Shown: positions 49,221 to 58,328, numbered from the stretch's first letter. The stretch is DNA of 64,000 bases from Lachnospiraceae bacterium (GCA_014804695.1 JAAUZJ010000030.1:1-64000), one strand, 5' to 3'. Translations and numbers: made by a program. The notes: a model not told the origin generated them from the letters alone.

Positions 49221-49979
49221 ATGGTTAAAGTTATAATGAACGGATGTAACGGAAAAATGGGCAGGACTATTACCGAGCTTATTTCACAGGATGATGAAAT
49301 TGCGATTGTGGCCGGAATAGACGCGTATGACGAGGGAAAAAATACCTACCCTGTTTTTACGGACATAAACAAATGTGATATAGAGGCAGATGCGGTTATT
49401 GATTTCAGTACGGCGGCAGCAGTGGATGCGCTGCTTGACTACTGCGTGGATAAGAAGCTGCCCTGTGTTTTGTGTACAACGGGGCTGTCCGAGGCTCAGC
49501 TTGCAAAGGTTAAGGAAGCGGCTAAGGAGACGGCGATTTTAAAGTCTGCGAATATGTCGCTTGGAATCAATATGCTGCTTAAATTATTGAAGGAAGCTGC
49601 TTCGGTACTTGCACCCGCAGGCTTTGATATTGAAATTGTGGAGAAACATCATAACCAGAAGTTGGATGCACCAAGCGGAACAGCGCTTGCGCTTGCTGAC
49701 TCCATCAATGAAGAATTTAATAATAACTACTGTTATGTTTATGACAGAAGCACAAAGAGAGAGAAAAGAAATACTAAGGAAATAGGAATAAGCGCCGTAA
49801 GAGGCGGTACAATAGTGGGAGACCATGACGTAATTTTTGCGGGAGCCGATGAAGTTATTACCTTTTCACACAGGGCATACTCTAAGGCTGTATTTGGAAA
49901 AGGCGCGATTCAGGCGGCGAAATTCCTTGCCGGAAAGCCTGCAGGGATGTATGATATGAAAGATGTTATTGAAGCTTAG
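49221..49979 (+). CDS. dapB: 4-hydroxy-tetrahydrodipicolinate reductase
   Basis: 252 residues. NAD(P) binding VIMNGCNGKMGRTITELI at the start (residues 4-21), DFSTAAAVDALLDYC (about 67-81), active-site EIVEKHHNQKLDAPSGTALALADSI (about 142-166, His-His-x-x-Lys region) and GISAVRGGTIVGDHDVIFAG. It makes tetrahydrodipicolinate for lysine and diaminopimelate. ATG 49221 is chosen for the canonical N-terminus, although AAAGG is 12 bases upstream; ATG 49173 would add 16 residues not usual in the family. Same operon as dapA. Confidence 0.96.
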   Translation: MVKVIMNGCNGKMGRTITELISQDDEIAIVAGIDAYDEGKNTYPVFTDINKCDIEADAVIDFSTAAAVDALLDYCVDKKLPCVLCTTGLSEAQLAKVKEAAKETAILKSANMSLGINMLLKLLKEAASVLAPAGFDIEIVEKHHNQKLDAPSGTALALADSINEEFNNNYCYVYDRSTKREKRNTKEIGISAVRGGTIVGDHDVIFAGADEVITFSHRAYSKAVFGKGAIQAAKFLAGKPAGMYDMKDVIEA

Positions 49980-50012
49980 GCTGACCAGCCTTGGAAGGGG
50001 AACATTAATTTT

Positions 50013-51974
50013 ATGGATAGTTTAGAGCAGAGATTTTTAAAAAGTCTGGCAAAGCAGTATCCGACTGTGGCAGCAGCGTCAACAGAGATTATTAATTTAC
50101 AGGCGATTTTGAGCCTGCCAAAAGGAACGGAGCATTTTATTACCGATATACATGGTGAATATGAACAGTTCAACCATGTGATCAAAAACGCTTCCGGTTC
50201 GGTTAGACGTAAAATTGATGAAGAATTTGGCAATACGCTGAGCATTAAGGATAAAAAAAGTCTTGCGTCGTTAATCTATTATCCGAGGGAAAAACTGGAT
50301 ATTATACTGCGTGACGAGGATGAGAGCACTATTGAGGATTGGTACAAAATTACCCTTCATCGTCTGGTTCAGATTACAAAAAGAGTCTCTTCCAAGTATA
50401 CGCGCTCTAAGGTCAGAAAGGCGCTTCCTAAGGATTTTGAATATGTAATAGAAGAACTTATTACAGAGAAGGCAGAAATTCAGAATAAGGAAGCCTACTA
50501 TAACGAAATTATCAACACAATTATAAGGATAGGCAGGGCGCCGGAGTTTATTACGGCGCTCAGCAACCTGATCCAGCGGCTTGTAATCGACCATTTGCAC
50601 ATAGTCGGAGATATTTATGACAGAGGTCCCGGACCGCATATTGTTATGGATACATTGTGTAAATACCACTCCGTTGATGTACAGTGGGGAAATCATGATA
50701 TAGTCTGGATGGGAGCCGCAAGCGGTCATCTTGCATGTATTGCCAATGTAATCAGGAACTCGGCAAAGTACGGAAATCTTGATACACTTGAAGAAGGGTA
50801 TGGAATTAACCTGATTCCGCTTGCCACCTTTGCGATGGAAGTCTATAAGGATACAAATTGTGATGTTTTCGGCATTAAATATAATACCGAATATGACACC
50901 AAGGATTTAAGCCTTGATATGAAGATGCATAAGGCAATAACTATTATTCAGTTCAAGCTTGAAGGACAGCTTATTATGCGCCGCCCCGAATTTGAAATGA
51001 ATGACAGACTTTTATTAGAGCATATAAATTATGAAAATAAGACCATTACAATTGACGGAAAAGAGTATCATATGAAGGATACGGATTTTCCTACAATAAA
51101 CAAGGAGCGGCCTTATGAGCTGACTAAGGAAGAAGAGCAGGTTATGGAGCGTCTGCGTCAGGCCTTTGTAAAATGCGAGAAGTTAAAAAAGCATGTCAGG
51201 TTTCTTTTTTCAAAAGGAAGTCTTTACAAGATATACAATTCGAACCTGCTTTATCATGGTTGTATGCCGATGACTGAGGAGGGCGAGTTCCAAAAGGTAA
51301 ATGTATATGGTAAAGAGTATAGTGGAAAAGCGCTGTATGATATATTGGAGTATTATGCCCGCAAGGGATATTATGCGCATGACGACTTACAGGAGAAGCT
51401 GAAAGGTCAGGATATCATGTGGTATATATGGGTAGGTCCTAATTCCCCGGTATTCGGTAAGGATAAAATGGCAACTTTTGAACGGTATTTCGTAGAAGAG
51501 AAAGAACCTCATGCAGAAGTAAAAAACAGCTATTACAGGCTGCTTGACAATGAGGAAGTAATTAACAAGATTTTGACGGAATTTGGTCTGGATGTTGATA
51601 AATCCCATATTGTAAACGGACATGTTCCGGTTGAATTAAAAAAGGGTGACTCGCCTGTAAAGTGCGGAGGAAAACTGCTTATAATAGACGGAGGTTTCTC
51701 CAAGGCATATCATGAGAAGACCGGAATTGCCGGTTATACGCTGGTAGCAAGCTCATATGGAATGCGTCTTGTTGCGCATGAGACGTTTGAGTCCACCGAA
51801 TCGGCAATAATTAATGAGTCAGATATTATTTCGGACACCATTATTCTTGAGACAAGCACAATGCGCCAGAAGATTGCGGATACCGATATAGGCGCGGAGC
51901 TTCGTGAAAGTATAAGGCAGTTAGAGGATCTGCTTGTGGCTTATCGAAGCGGTACTATTATGGAGAGAATGTAA
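50013..51974 (+). CDS. fbp: Fructose-1,6-bisphosphatase, class III
   Basis: 653 residues, the expected length for the Firmicutes-specific class III enzyme. It contains phosphoesterase metal motifs TDIHGEYEQFNHVIKNASG (about residues 44-62), LHIVGDIYDRGPGPHIVMDTL (about 196-216), VDVQWGNHDIVWMGAASGHLACIANVIRNS (about 222-251) and HVPVELKKGDSPVKCGGKLLIIDGGFSKAYH. It hydrolyses fructose 1,6-bisphosphate in gluconeogenesis. It starts 33 bp after dapB and may be cotranscribed. It is convergent with the CotH gene, 4 bp apart, with no terminator between. Confidence 0.97.
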   Translation: MDSLEQRFLKSLAKQYPTVAAASTEIINLQAILSLPKGTEHFITDIHGEYEQFNHVIKNASGSVRRKIDEEFGNTLSIKDKKSLASLIYYPREKLDIILRDEDESTIEDWYKITLHRLVQITKRVSSKYTRSKVRKALPKDFEYVIEELITEKAEIQNKEAYYNEIINTIIRIGRAPEFITALSNLIQRLVIDHLHIVGDIYDRGPGPHIVMDTLCKYHSVDVQWGNHDIVWMGAASGHLACIANVIRNSAKYGNLDTLEEGYGINLIPLATFAMEVYKDTNCDVFGIKYNTEYDTKDLSLDMKMHKAITIIQFKLEGQLIMRRPEFEMNDRLLLEHINYENKTITIDGKEYHMKDTDFPTINKERPYELTKEEEQVMERLRQAFVKCEKLKKHVRFLFSKGSLYKIYNSNLLYHGCMPMTEEGEFQKVNVYGKEYSGKALYDILEYYARKGYYAHDDLQEKLKGQDIMWYIWVGPNSPVFGKDKMATFERYFVEEKEPHAEVKNSYYRLLDNEEVINKILTEFGLDVDKSHIVNGHVPVELKKGDSPVKCGGKLLIIDGGFSKAYHEKTGIAGYTLVASSYGMRLVAHETFESTESAIINESDIISDTIILETSTMRQKIADTDIGAELRESIRQLEDLLVAYRSGTIMERM

Positions 51975-51978
51975 TGCG

Positions 51979-53844
51979 CTATTTCTCTCTGGCATAAAAT
52001 GTGCAGTCTTCATATATAGGTAGTTTTCCTCTGTATACTTTATTTTGGACATTGTACCATGACCAACCAAAATATTTTTCTTCATCAAGGTAGGGCAGGT
52101 CGGTAAGTTCTTCTCCGTCCATAACTAACCTTGTTTCCACAACTTTTCCATCGTGGACAAAGGTTATTTCATGTTGTATACCGGTATTATAAGTGGTAAA
52201 TTCCTTATATGGGATTTGCCACTTATTACATAGATAATTTAAGCGTTTGGAAAGGAAAAATTTAAGATAACGCACGTTATTATCAAAAGTTTCATAATGT
52301 CCGCGTTCATTGCTGTCAACATATGAGTTCTGCCATCTGGTCTCGTCCATTAAAGCGGATGCCCTGACAGTGGCTGCATATTCATCTATAGTGGACTCTA
52401 TCAGAGTTTCCATATATGGAAGCAGTTTTTCGTAATCTGTCATCACCTGATTATAAAAGGTCTCATTTTGGAATAACAGCTGATACCAATTTAATTCTTC
52501 GTCTCTTAGCACATTTAATGTAGTCTGCTCATAGTCAGCCCATTCACCGCTTCCAAGTTTCCCCCAGCCCATTGAACTGTCGTAGTCCCATACGGGACCG
52601 GCATATAGTAAATTACTGCTTTTTTCCTTATAAAAGTACATACTTGTAACATTTGTGTCAAAGTTAAGGGAAATTTCATCCACCAGAAATCTTGCGGCAA
52701 ATGATTTCAAATCGATATAGTTATCATAATCCGGTTCTCCGCTAACGATCATATCTTCAATGGTTTGAAAATATTTCTTGATATATTCCACCTGTTCTCT
52801 GGAAGCATGCTCAGGTGATTTCAATGTAAAGCAGTAGCCGGAATCCGTTAAAAAGCCCGAGTTACTTTCAGCATAATAAAGAGAGTAGTCTTTTTCAACT
52901 AAGTATCCACCGTCAATTTTACTTCCATTTGTAAGTTCATATCCCTTATATGAATCTTCCGTAAAGGTTGCGGCTTCTAAGATATCCGGATTGTTTGCTT
53001 TATTTTCTTTTTCTAAATTATTAATTTCGACTCTTCCGTCTCCGATAGATATTGCTTCGCATAACAAATAATTGCCATTATATTTTCCGTTTAAATACAG
53101 GTCAATCCATGTACATTTCGGAGTATATTCAATTCCAAGTTCGTCAGCAATATCAAATACCAGCTTGGTGCTCATTCTGACTTCTTCTCTCCAGACAGGC
53201 AGCAGGCACCATTTTTTACCAGCATCCATGCCAAGCAAGGCTTTTGAGTTCTTTAGTTTAATTGCGTAAGGCTTCTTGGGATATGAATCCCATGAGGTAT
53301 TACCCCTTCCTGAAATCCTGTCTAATGTGGCGGAATATTCCATATTACCGTTGGCTTCAATGATGCTTATATTGCCGCTTTCCTCATTATTTTTGTTCTT
53401 ATGCAGATATTCCATGCTTCCGCTGTCGGTGTCGATAAATACGGCAGGGAGATTGGCAGATTTCATAAATGAGGTCTGATGCTGTTGCAAAACTGAACCG
53501 TCGGAAGCAGTAACGGCAATATCGTAGCTCTCGGTGTCCGACCAATTAAATTGCACATGGCTTTTTATTTTTTCTCCATTTATTTCAATTTCTTTGTTAT
53601 TTGATTTAGCAACGGAAATAGTGTTGGTTTTTACATAAGAGGGAAGAAAAAAATAACTTTTTCCGTCATTTGAATTTTCATATGGATAGATTTTTTTTTC
53701 AGTTCCATTTGAATGAATTGTAAGCATTAGACTGTTGTCATTATTTATATGAAGCTGTATTTGTGGTTGCTGTGATATAATCATTAGTAGTGCGATGCAA
53801 CATAAGGCGGCAAACGCACATATAAGCAATGCTTTCTTTTTCAT
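51979..53844 (-). CDS. CotH-kinase-family secreted/anchored protein
   Basis: 621 residues with an N-terminal signal or anchor (residues 4-23, KALLICAFAALCCIALLMII). After a beta-rich domain comes the CotH domain (about 130-480): ISGRGNTSWDSYPKKPYAIKLKNSKALLG, WCLLPVWREEVRMSTKLVFDIADELGI, IDLYLNGKYNGNYLLCEAI, then GPVWDYDSSMGWG with the metal-binding Asp. CotH proteins are protein kinases of spore coat proteins in Bacillus; secreted bacterial homologues are often encoded with VTC-domain and DUF4956 genes, as here on the opposite strand. Three 13-bp tandem repeats lie just upstream. Confidence 0.85.
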   Translation of the reverse strand: MKKKALLICAFAALCCIALLMIISQQPQIQLHINNDNSLMLTIHSNGTEKKIYPYENSNDGKSYFFLPSYVKTNTISVAKSNNKEIEINGEKIKSHVQFNWSDTESYDIAVTASDGSVLQQHQTSFMKSANLPAVFIDTDSGSMEYLHKNKNNEESGNISIIEANGNMEYSATLDRISGRGNTSWDSYPKKPYAIKLKNSKALLGMDAGKKWCLLPVWREEVRMSTKLVFDIADELGIEYTPKCTWIDLYLNGKYNGNYLLCEAISIGDGRVEINNLEKENKANNPDILEAATFTEDSYKGYELTNGSKIDGGYLVEKDYSLYYAESNSGFLTDSGYCFTLKSPEHASREQVEYIKKYFQTIEDMIVSGEPDYDNYIDLKSFAARFLVDEISLNFDTNVTSMYFYKEKSSNLLYAGPVWDYDSSMGWGKLGSGEWADYEQTTLNVLRDEELNWYQLLFQNETFYNQVMTDYEKLLPYMETLIESTIDEYAATVRASALMDETRWQNSYVDSNERGHYETFDNNVRYLKFFLSKRLNYLCNKWQIPYKEFTTYNTGIQHEITFVHDGKVVETRLVMDGEELTDLPYLDEEKYFGWSWYNVQNKVYRGKLPIYEDCTFYAREK

Positions 53845-53872
53845 GGTATTGACTTCCTGTCTTAATTCTTAT

Positions 53873-53913
53873 ATCTGAAATTCATATCTGAATTTCATAT
53901 TTGAATTTCAGAT
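53873..53913. repeat. Three 13-bp tandem repeats in the cotH/VTC divergent promoter
   Basis: ATCTGAAATTCAT (53873), ATCTGAATTTCAT (53886) and ATTTGAATTTCAG (53899), exactly 13 bp apart. The outer copies also form a 12-bp inverted repeat (53873-53884 with 53902-53913). Candidate operator for the divergent cluster or a leader hairpin of the cotH messenger. Confidence 0.6.
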
Positions 53914-54015
53914 TTTGTTTGGTGTGTCCAATGTTGTCAATTTTTGTCATATATGATATTATATTTTAGCACAAGCCTTTATAAGAAACAATATCGCATG
54001 GAAGGAATAAGAGTA

Positions 54016-54699
54016 ATGTACCGGGTTGAAGATAAATATGTCTGTAGCAGTATTGACTTGTTTTTACTACAAGCGAAGATTGGAACTATACTTAAATCCG
54101 ATAGTAACCAAAACAGCGAAGACGGCTATAGTGTAATCAGTGTTTATTTTGATGATTTATATGATACGCACCTGTGTGACACCATTGATGGGAACAGTGT
54201 TCGTGAGAAATACCGGATTCGGATATACAATAATTCTTTTGATGTAATTAAACTGGAAGTTAAATACAAGCGTTATAATCGTGTGGCTAAGAAATCCAAG
54301 ACCATAACTTTTGAGCAGATGCAGAGTCTTCTTATGGGCAGGCAGATTCCTGACAGTGCATCTATGGATGATCCCGCAACTTTATTTAATATTGCTATGG
54401 AAAAAAGGGGTTTGCGTCCTAAGGTGATTGTTGCTTATGAGCGTAAGGCCTATGTTTTTGGTCCGGGGAATGTTAGGATAACTTTTGATAGGAACATACG
54501 TTCGAGTGATTGCGTTGGCACATTTGGAAAAGCAGATATTATCTATGATGTGCCAAGGGAATATAATTCGGTTTTAGAAGTTAAATATGATGAATTTTTT
54601 CCAAATTTCATAGCTGGCTTATTGGAACTTGGAAATATGCAGCAGCTTCCTTACTCGAAATATAGATTATGTAGGGAAATGTACATGGGAGGAGAATAA
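54016..54699 (+). CDS. VTC-domain (polyphosphate polymerase-like) protein
   Basis: 227 residues: MYRVEDKYVCS, VISVYFDDLYDTHLCDTIDGNSVREKYRIRIYNN, KLEVKYKRYNRVAKKSKTITFEQ, RPKVIVAYERKAYVFGPGNVRITFDRNIRSS and VLEVKYDEFFPNFI. The basic residues and Glu (E..KY, R..R, K..K, ER..Y, R.T.D, E.K) fit the triphosphate-tunnel polymerase core of VTC4-like proteins. ATG 54016 (GGAA 8 bases upstream) was chosen over 53944. It is followed 6 bp later by a DUF4956 membrane protein. The set with CotH may make or modify a surface polymer; unproven. Confidence 0.88.
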   Translation: MYRVEDKYVCSSIDLFLLQAKIGTILKSDSNQNSEDGYSVISVYFDDLYDTHLCDTIDGNSVREKYRIRIYNNSFDVIKLEVKYKRYNRVAKKSKTITFEQMQSLLMGRQIPDSASMDDPATLFNIAMEKRGLRPKVIVAYERKAYVFGPGNVRITFDRNIRSSDCVGTFGKADIIYDVPREYNSVLEVKYDEFFPNFIAGLLELGNMQQLPYSKYRLCREMYMGGE

Positions 54700-54705
54700 A
54701 TATAT

Positions 54706-55386
54706 ATGTCGGTGAAAGATATCATTAAAAACAGTGTATATGAAAGTCTGGTCGGAGGCGGAAGCGGTCTGTCTTTTGGAGATATGATTTTTATTCTGAT
54801 ACTTGCGTGTATGATAGGAATTTATATTTTTATTGTATATAAAACTACGGCTAAGTCTGCTTTTTATTCACGCGATTTAAATATTACACTTGCAGGAATG
54901 GCTGTTGTTGTAGCTGCGATCATGATTGCAATGCAGTCGAGTCTGATCGTATCTCTGGGTATGGTCGGTGCATTATCAATTGTCCGTTTCCGAAATGCAG
55001 TCAAAAATCCTATGGACTTATTATATTTATTCTGGTCCATAAGCGCAGGTATAATCTGCGGCGTCGGTTTGTATATACTGGCATTTCTGCTTTGTATAAT
55101 TATGACAGTGTTACTGTTGGTTCTTGAGAAGGTTCCGAATATGAAGGCTTCATCGCTTTTGGTTATCAGGGCATCTTCTAAGGAGCTTAATTTGAAAAAT
55201 GTAGAAAATATTATTGACAAGCACAGTAAATATTGGAAAGAAAAGTCACGCAGCATTAAAAACGGTGAAACGGAGCTTATTATAGAGCTGAGGACAAGTG
55301 AAGAGGAGCTGTTAAAAGAATTAGAGACTATAGAGGCTCTTCATCAGATTAATTTTCTTTCGCATGACGGGGAATACAGAATATAA
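54706..55386 (+). CDS. DUF4956 membrane protein
   Basis: 226 residues with about four membrane segments between 22 and 145 (MIFILILACMIGIYIFIVY, LAGMAVVVAAIMIAM, SAGIICGVGLYILAFLLCIIMTVLLLVL) and a cytoplasmic C-terminal domain. The motif VSLGMVGALSIVRFRNAVKNPMDLLYLFWSISAGI (about residues 82-116) is typical of DUF4956. It starts 6 bp after the VTC gene. The family is nearly always beside VTC-domain proteins, hinting at a shared membrane complex. A strong terminator follows. Confidence 0.9.
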   Translation: MSVKDIIKNSVYESLVGGGSGLSFGDMIFILILACMIGIYIFIVYKTTAKSAFYSRDLNITLAGMAVVVAAIMIAMQSSLIVSLGMVGALSIVRFRNAVKNPMDLLYLFWSISAGIICGVGLYILAFLLCIIMTVLLLVLEKVPNMKASSLLVIRASSKELNLKNVENIIDKHSKYWKEKSRSIKNGETELIIELRTSEEELLKELETIEALHQINFLSHDGEYRI

Positions 55387-55425
55387 TAATTGATACATAT
55401 TTTGTGAGAATGATTTATGTAAACT

Positions 55426-55469
55426 AAAAGTTCCAAGACGCCAAGTAATGGCTGCGTCTTGGAACTTTT
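55426..55469. terminator. Strong bidirectional terminator
   Basis: Perfect 16-bp stem (55426-55441 with 55454-55469, AAAAGTTCCAAGACGC on the left), 12-nt loop. A-run and T-run flank both sides. Confidence 0.9.
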
Positions 55470-55517
55470 AACATTAACATAAGGTCAGCTTGCAATTCGT
55501 GCGGCCTGTTGTTTAGA

Positions 55518-56000
55518 CTAACGATTAGCGTCCTTAGTGTTCATTGAATCACTGACGTCATTTACAACGTTGTCAACACCATCTTTGACGCCATCTACTG
55601 CATCTTTGATCACGTTTCCGGCATCGTCTACTGCATTACCGACCGAACTTGTGTTATCTCCGGTCATTGAATCTGTATTGTTGTTTCCTGTAGTATTATC
55701 ACCGCTTGTTACTGAATTAACATTGCTGTTATCGTTATTGTTGTCTGTGGCAGTGTTATTACCGGTAGAACCATTAGTGCCGGTAGAGTTGTTTACTCCG
55801 TTTGCGTTGTCTATAGTGTTTGTGTCATTAGTTCCGTTTGTGTTGCCCGCTGCATTAGTGTCTGTGCCGGTAGTAGAATTAGAGCCGTTAGTAGTATTAT
55901 TATTTGCAGCGCCGTTATTATCCATGTTTCCGCAGGCTGTCATCATGGACATTGTCAGAACTAAAAGGGAAGTAAATAACAATGCTTTTATTTTCTTCAT
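55518..56000 (-). CDS. Asn/Thr/Gly-rich low-complexity lipoprotein
   Basis: 160 residues. Lipoprotein signal MKKIKALLFTSLLVLTMSMMTACGN (Cys near residue 23). Residues 25-120 consist almost only of Asn, Thr, Gly, Ser and Asp (NNNTTNGSNSTTG type), without fixed repeat length. The last 40 residues (VGNAVDDAGNVIKDAVDGVKDGVDNVVNDVSDSMN) form an amphipathic helix with imperfect 11- to 12-residue repeats. No function known; it may be a flexible surface stalk. Ribosome binding site AAAGGAG. Confidence 0.8.
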   Translation of the reverse strand: MKKIKALLFTSLLVLTMSMMTACGNMDNNGAANNNTTNGSNSTTGTDTNAAGNTNGTNDTNTIDNANGVNNSTGTNGSTGNNTATDNNNDNSNVNSVTSGDNTTGNNNTDSMTGDNTSSVGNAVDDAGNVIKDAVDGVKDGVDNVVNDVSDSMNTKDANR

Positions 56001-56156
56001 GATTTCACTCCTTTGCTGTAGTTTTATTTATTATTCGCATATATTATGATAAAACAGAAATTGTGCAACTTCCTGTTCCTATGTTATTATGTCATATAGA
56101 AAATAAAATATTCTTTAATTAAATTAGAAGAAAATAGGTAAAACAGGAGGAGAAAA

Positions 56157-56942
56157 ATGGAATTTCGTCCTTGTATTGATATCCATAACGGCAAAGTAAA
56201 GCAGATAGTAGGCAGCAGTCTTAAAGACAGCGGAGATATGGCTGATGAGAATTTCGTCGCAAAAATGGACGCGGCGTTTTATGCCAATCTATATCGCCAA
56301 AAAAACATAAAAAACGGACATGTTATTCTTCTTAATCATCCGGGCAGCGAATACTATGAGGCAACTAAAAAGCAGGCTGTTTCTGCACTTAGGGAATATG
56401 AAAACGGCTTGCAGATAGGAGGCGGTATCACGGCCGAAAATGCAGCTGAATACTTGGATTTTGGAGCTTCACATGTAATAGTGACCTCCTATGTCTTTTG
56501 TGATGGACGAATTAATTTTGAAAATCTGCATAAGCTTGTAAGCGAAACCGGCAAAGAAAAGCTTGTTCTGGATTTAAGCTGTCGTATGAAGGATGGGAAA
56601 TACTATATTGTGACCGATAGATGGCAAAAATATACCGAAGTAGTATTAAATGAAGAAAATATGAATATGTTTTCACAGTTTTGCGATGAATTTCTGATAC
56701 ATGCTGTGGATGTTGAAGGAAAGGCAAACGGTATAGAAAAAGAACTTGTTAAAATGCTGGGAAACTGGAATAAAATACCAATTACATATGCAGGAGGCGT
56801 ACATTCTTTTAAGGATCTTGAGCTGCTTAAAGAACTTGGGCATAACAAGATTAATGTAACAATAGGAAGTGCCCTGGATTTGTTTGGCGGCAGTATGAAA
56901 TTTGATGAAGTGCTTGATTATATAGCAAAAGAACTTGTCTAA
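56157..56942 (+). CDS. hisA: Eukaryotic-type HisA (ProFAR isomerase)
   Basis: 261 residues with a TIM-barrel pattern: FRPCIDIHNGKVKQIVGSSL (catalytic Asp near residue 8), HVILLNHPGSEYYEATKKQAVSALREYENGLQIGGGI, YLDFGASHVIVTSYVF, LVLDLSCRMKDGKYYIVTDRWQKYTEV, FLIHAVDVEGKANGIEKELVKML, TYAGGVHSFKDLELLKELGHNKINVTIGSALDLFGG. This is the form found in fungi and plants (HIS6), clearly unlike the usual bacterial HisA. It isomerises ProFAR to PRFAR in histidine synthesis. It stands alone, away from other his genes. Ribosome binding site AGGAGGAG; a terminator overlaps its stop. Confidence 0.9.
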   Translation: MEFRPCIDIHNGKVKQIVGSSLKDSGDMADENFVAKMDAAFYANLYRQKNIKNGHVILLNHPGSEYYEATKKQAVSALREYENGLQIGGGITAENAAEYLDFGASHVIVTSYVFCDGRINFENLHKLVSETGKEKLVLDLSCRMKDGKYYIVTDRWQKYTEVVLNEENMNMFSQFCDEFLIHAVDVEGKANGIEKELVKMLGNWNKIPITYAGGVHSFKDLELLKELGHNKINVTIGSALDLFGGSMKFDEVLDYIAKELV

Positions 56943-56955
56943 CCGACAAGTTCTT
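56929..56955. terminator. Terminator at the end of hisA
   Basis: Perfect 11-bp stem AAGAACTTGTC (56929-56939) with GACAAGTTCTT (56945-56955), loop TAACC, then ATTTTAAT. It includes the last codons of hisA. Confidence 0.85.
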
Positions 56956-57096
56956 ATTTTAATCTGTCATAACAATTGCAAATTCTAAATAAAATATATA
57001 ATTTATATTAAGAAAAGGCACATCATATAACACTGATTAATTTGTGGCAGCAGGAGATTATTAAATAATCCCTATTGTCTTCTTATGGACCTGTAA

Positions 57097-57297
57097 TTAT
57101 AACTTTGTTACGTTTACTGCCTGAGGTCCTTTTTCGCCATTAACTACTTCGTACTCAACAGAAGCTCCTTCTTCAAGAGACTTGAATCCTTCCATGTTAA
57201 GTCCTGAGTAATGAACGAAAACATCGTTACCCTGCTCATCAGAGATGAAGCCGTAACCTTTCTGGTTGTTAAACCATTTAACTGTACCTTTGTTCAT
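57097..57297 (-). CDS. Cold-shock protein (CspA family)
   Basis: 66 residues, the complete cold-shock domain: [18 protein letters not shown] (RNP1 KGYGFI), [10 protein letters not shown] (RNP2 VFVHYS), [30 protein letters not shown]. It binds single-stranded RNA and acts as an RNA chaperone. Ribosome binding site GGAGGT lies 6 bases before ATG. The 150 bp between hisA and this gene has no further gene. Confidence 0.97.
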   Translation of the reverse strand: MNKGTVKWFNNQKGYGFISDEQGNDVFVHYSGLNMEGFKSLEEGASVEYEVVNGEKGPQAVNVTKL

Positions 57298-57428
57298 TGT
57301 AATACCTCCAAACTTTAAAAATGTATTTCTTATTTACAACGTTTATAGGATAGCACAAGTCTTGTAAAAAGTAAAGCATTATTTGATATAGAAAAAATCT
57401 TATGATATAATGAGCGTTAGCGAGAAGG

Positions 57429-57486
57429 ATGAGCTTGCTCATACGGCGAGCGGCGAATGGCAATCATAAATCGCAGATTTATGATT
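57429..57486 (+). other. Two perfect hairpins upstream of niaR
   Basis: ATGAGC-TT-GCTCAT (57429-57442) and AATCATAAATC-GCA-GATTTATGATT (57462-57486), the second followed by TAATTTTTTTAC, so it could act as a terminator or attenuator before niaR. Layout resembles the hairpin pair at 42212-42257. Confidence 0.5.
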
Positions 57487-57522
57487 TAATTTTTTTACTA
57501 AATTATGTTGAGGAGCGTATTC

Positions 57523-58044
57523 ATGGAAGGAGATACCAGAAGAAAGAAGATTTTGGAAACCTTAAGCAGGGAAAACAGTCCGATATCAGGAACGGAACTT
57601 GCGGGCATGATGGGAGTCAGCAGGCAGGTTATTGTGCAGGATATAGCGCTGCTTAGAGCTTCTTACAAAAATATTTTATCTACCAATAAAGGCTATATAT
57701 TATTTGAAGAGGAAAAAAGGCCTGAATTATGCAGACGCAGCGTTAAAGTAAAGCATAAAAATGAAGAAATTACGGAAGAATTGAACATGATCGTGGATTG
57801 CGGCGCAAGAGTATTGGATGTAGTTGTGGAGCATGATATATACGGTCAGATTACAGTGGATCTTATTATAAATAACCGTGCAGATGCGGAAGCTTTTGTG
57901 CAGAAGGTGGAGGAAAATAAGACAAAACCGTTAAACGAACTGACTGAGGGGATTCATTTTCATACTATAGAAGCAGAAAGCGAAGAGATTCTTAATAAAG
58001 TCATTAGACGGCTTAAGGAAGCTGGCTTTCTGCTGGAAAATTAG
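57523..58044 (+). CDS. niaR: NiaR-type nicotinate-responsive repressor
   Basis: 173 residues. N-terminal winged HTH (HTH_11): RRKKILETLSRENSPISGTELAGMMGVSRQVIVQDIALLRAS (residues 5-46). C-terminal 3H domain (about 72-170) with three conserved His: VVEHDIYGQITVDLII, GIHFHTIEAESEEIL. NiaR represses NAD precursor uptake and synthesis genes in response to niacin. No nad genes lie in the window. ATG 57523 with GAGGAG upstream is chosen. It is convergent with the YerC gene and the stop codons overlap. Confidence 0.9.
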   Translation: MEGDTRRKKILETLSRENSPISGTELAGMMGVSRQVIVQDIALLRASYKNILSTNKGYILFEEEKRPELCRRSVKVKHKNEEITEELNMIVDCGARVLDVVVEHDIYGQITVDLIINNRADAEAFVQKVEENKTKPLNELTEGIHFHTIEAESEEILNKVIRRLKEAGFLLEN

Positions 58045-58328
58045 TGTTTTATACGGTCAAAGACCAATTGATAACCGTCGTTTCCGTAATTCAGTGAACG
58101 GTTTACACGGCTTATCGTTGCGGTGGAAGTGCCGGTTTTTTCCGCAATTTCCAAGTATGTTTTGTTATTTGTAAGCATATGGGCAACTTCAAGCCTCTGA
58201 GACAGAGAAAGAAGCTCATTGACCGTACACAAATCTTCAAAAAATCGATAACATTCATCTTTGTCATTAAGGCAAAGGATGGCATCAAATAAATGGTCTA
58301 TAGATTCGTTCTTAATTTTATCATTCAT
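58041..58328 (-). CDS. YerC/YecD-family TrpR-related regulator
   Basis: 95 residues: HLFDAILCLNDKDECYRFFEDLCTVNELLSLSQRLEVAHMLTNNKTYLEIAEKTGTSTATISRVNRSLNYGNDGYQLVFDRI. The helix-turn-helix (YLEIAEKTGTSTATISRVNR, about 56-75) is that of the TrpR-like YerC/YecD family. Its target genes are not established. It shares the last four bases with niaR, tail to tail, with no room for a terminator. Confidence 0.93.
   Translation of the reverse strand: MNDKIKNESIDHLFDAILCLNDKDECYRFFEDLCTVNELLSLSQRLEVAHMLTNNKTYLEIAEKTGTSTATISRVNRSLNYGNDGYQLVFDRIKH

Noticed and set aside
55537-56049. 170-codon plus-strand ORF opposite the Asn-rich lipoprotein.
   Set aside because: It is the mirror of a low-complexity gene (Val/Leu/Pro runs) and the minus-strand frame has lipobox and ribosome binding site.
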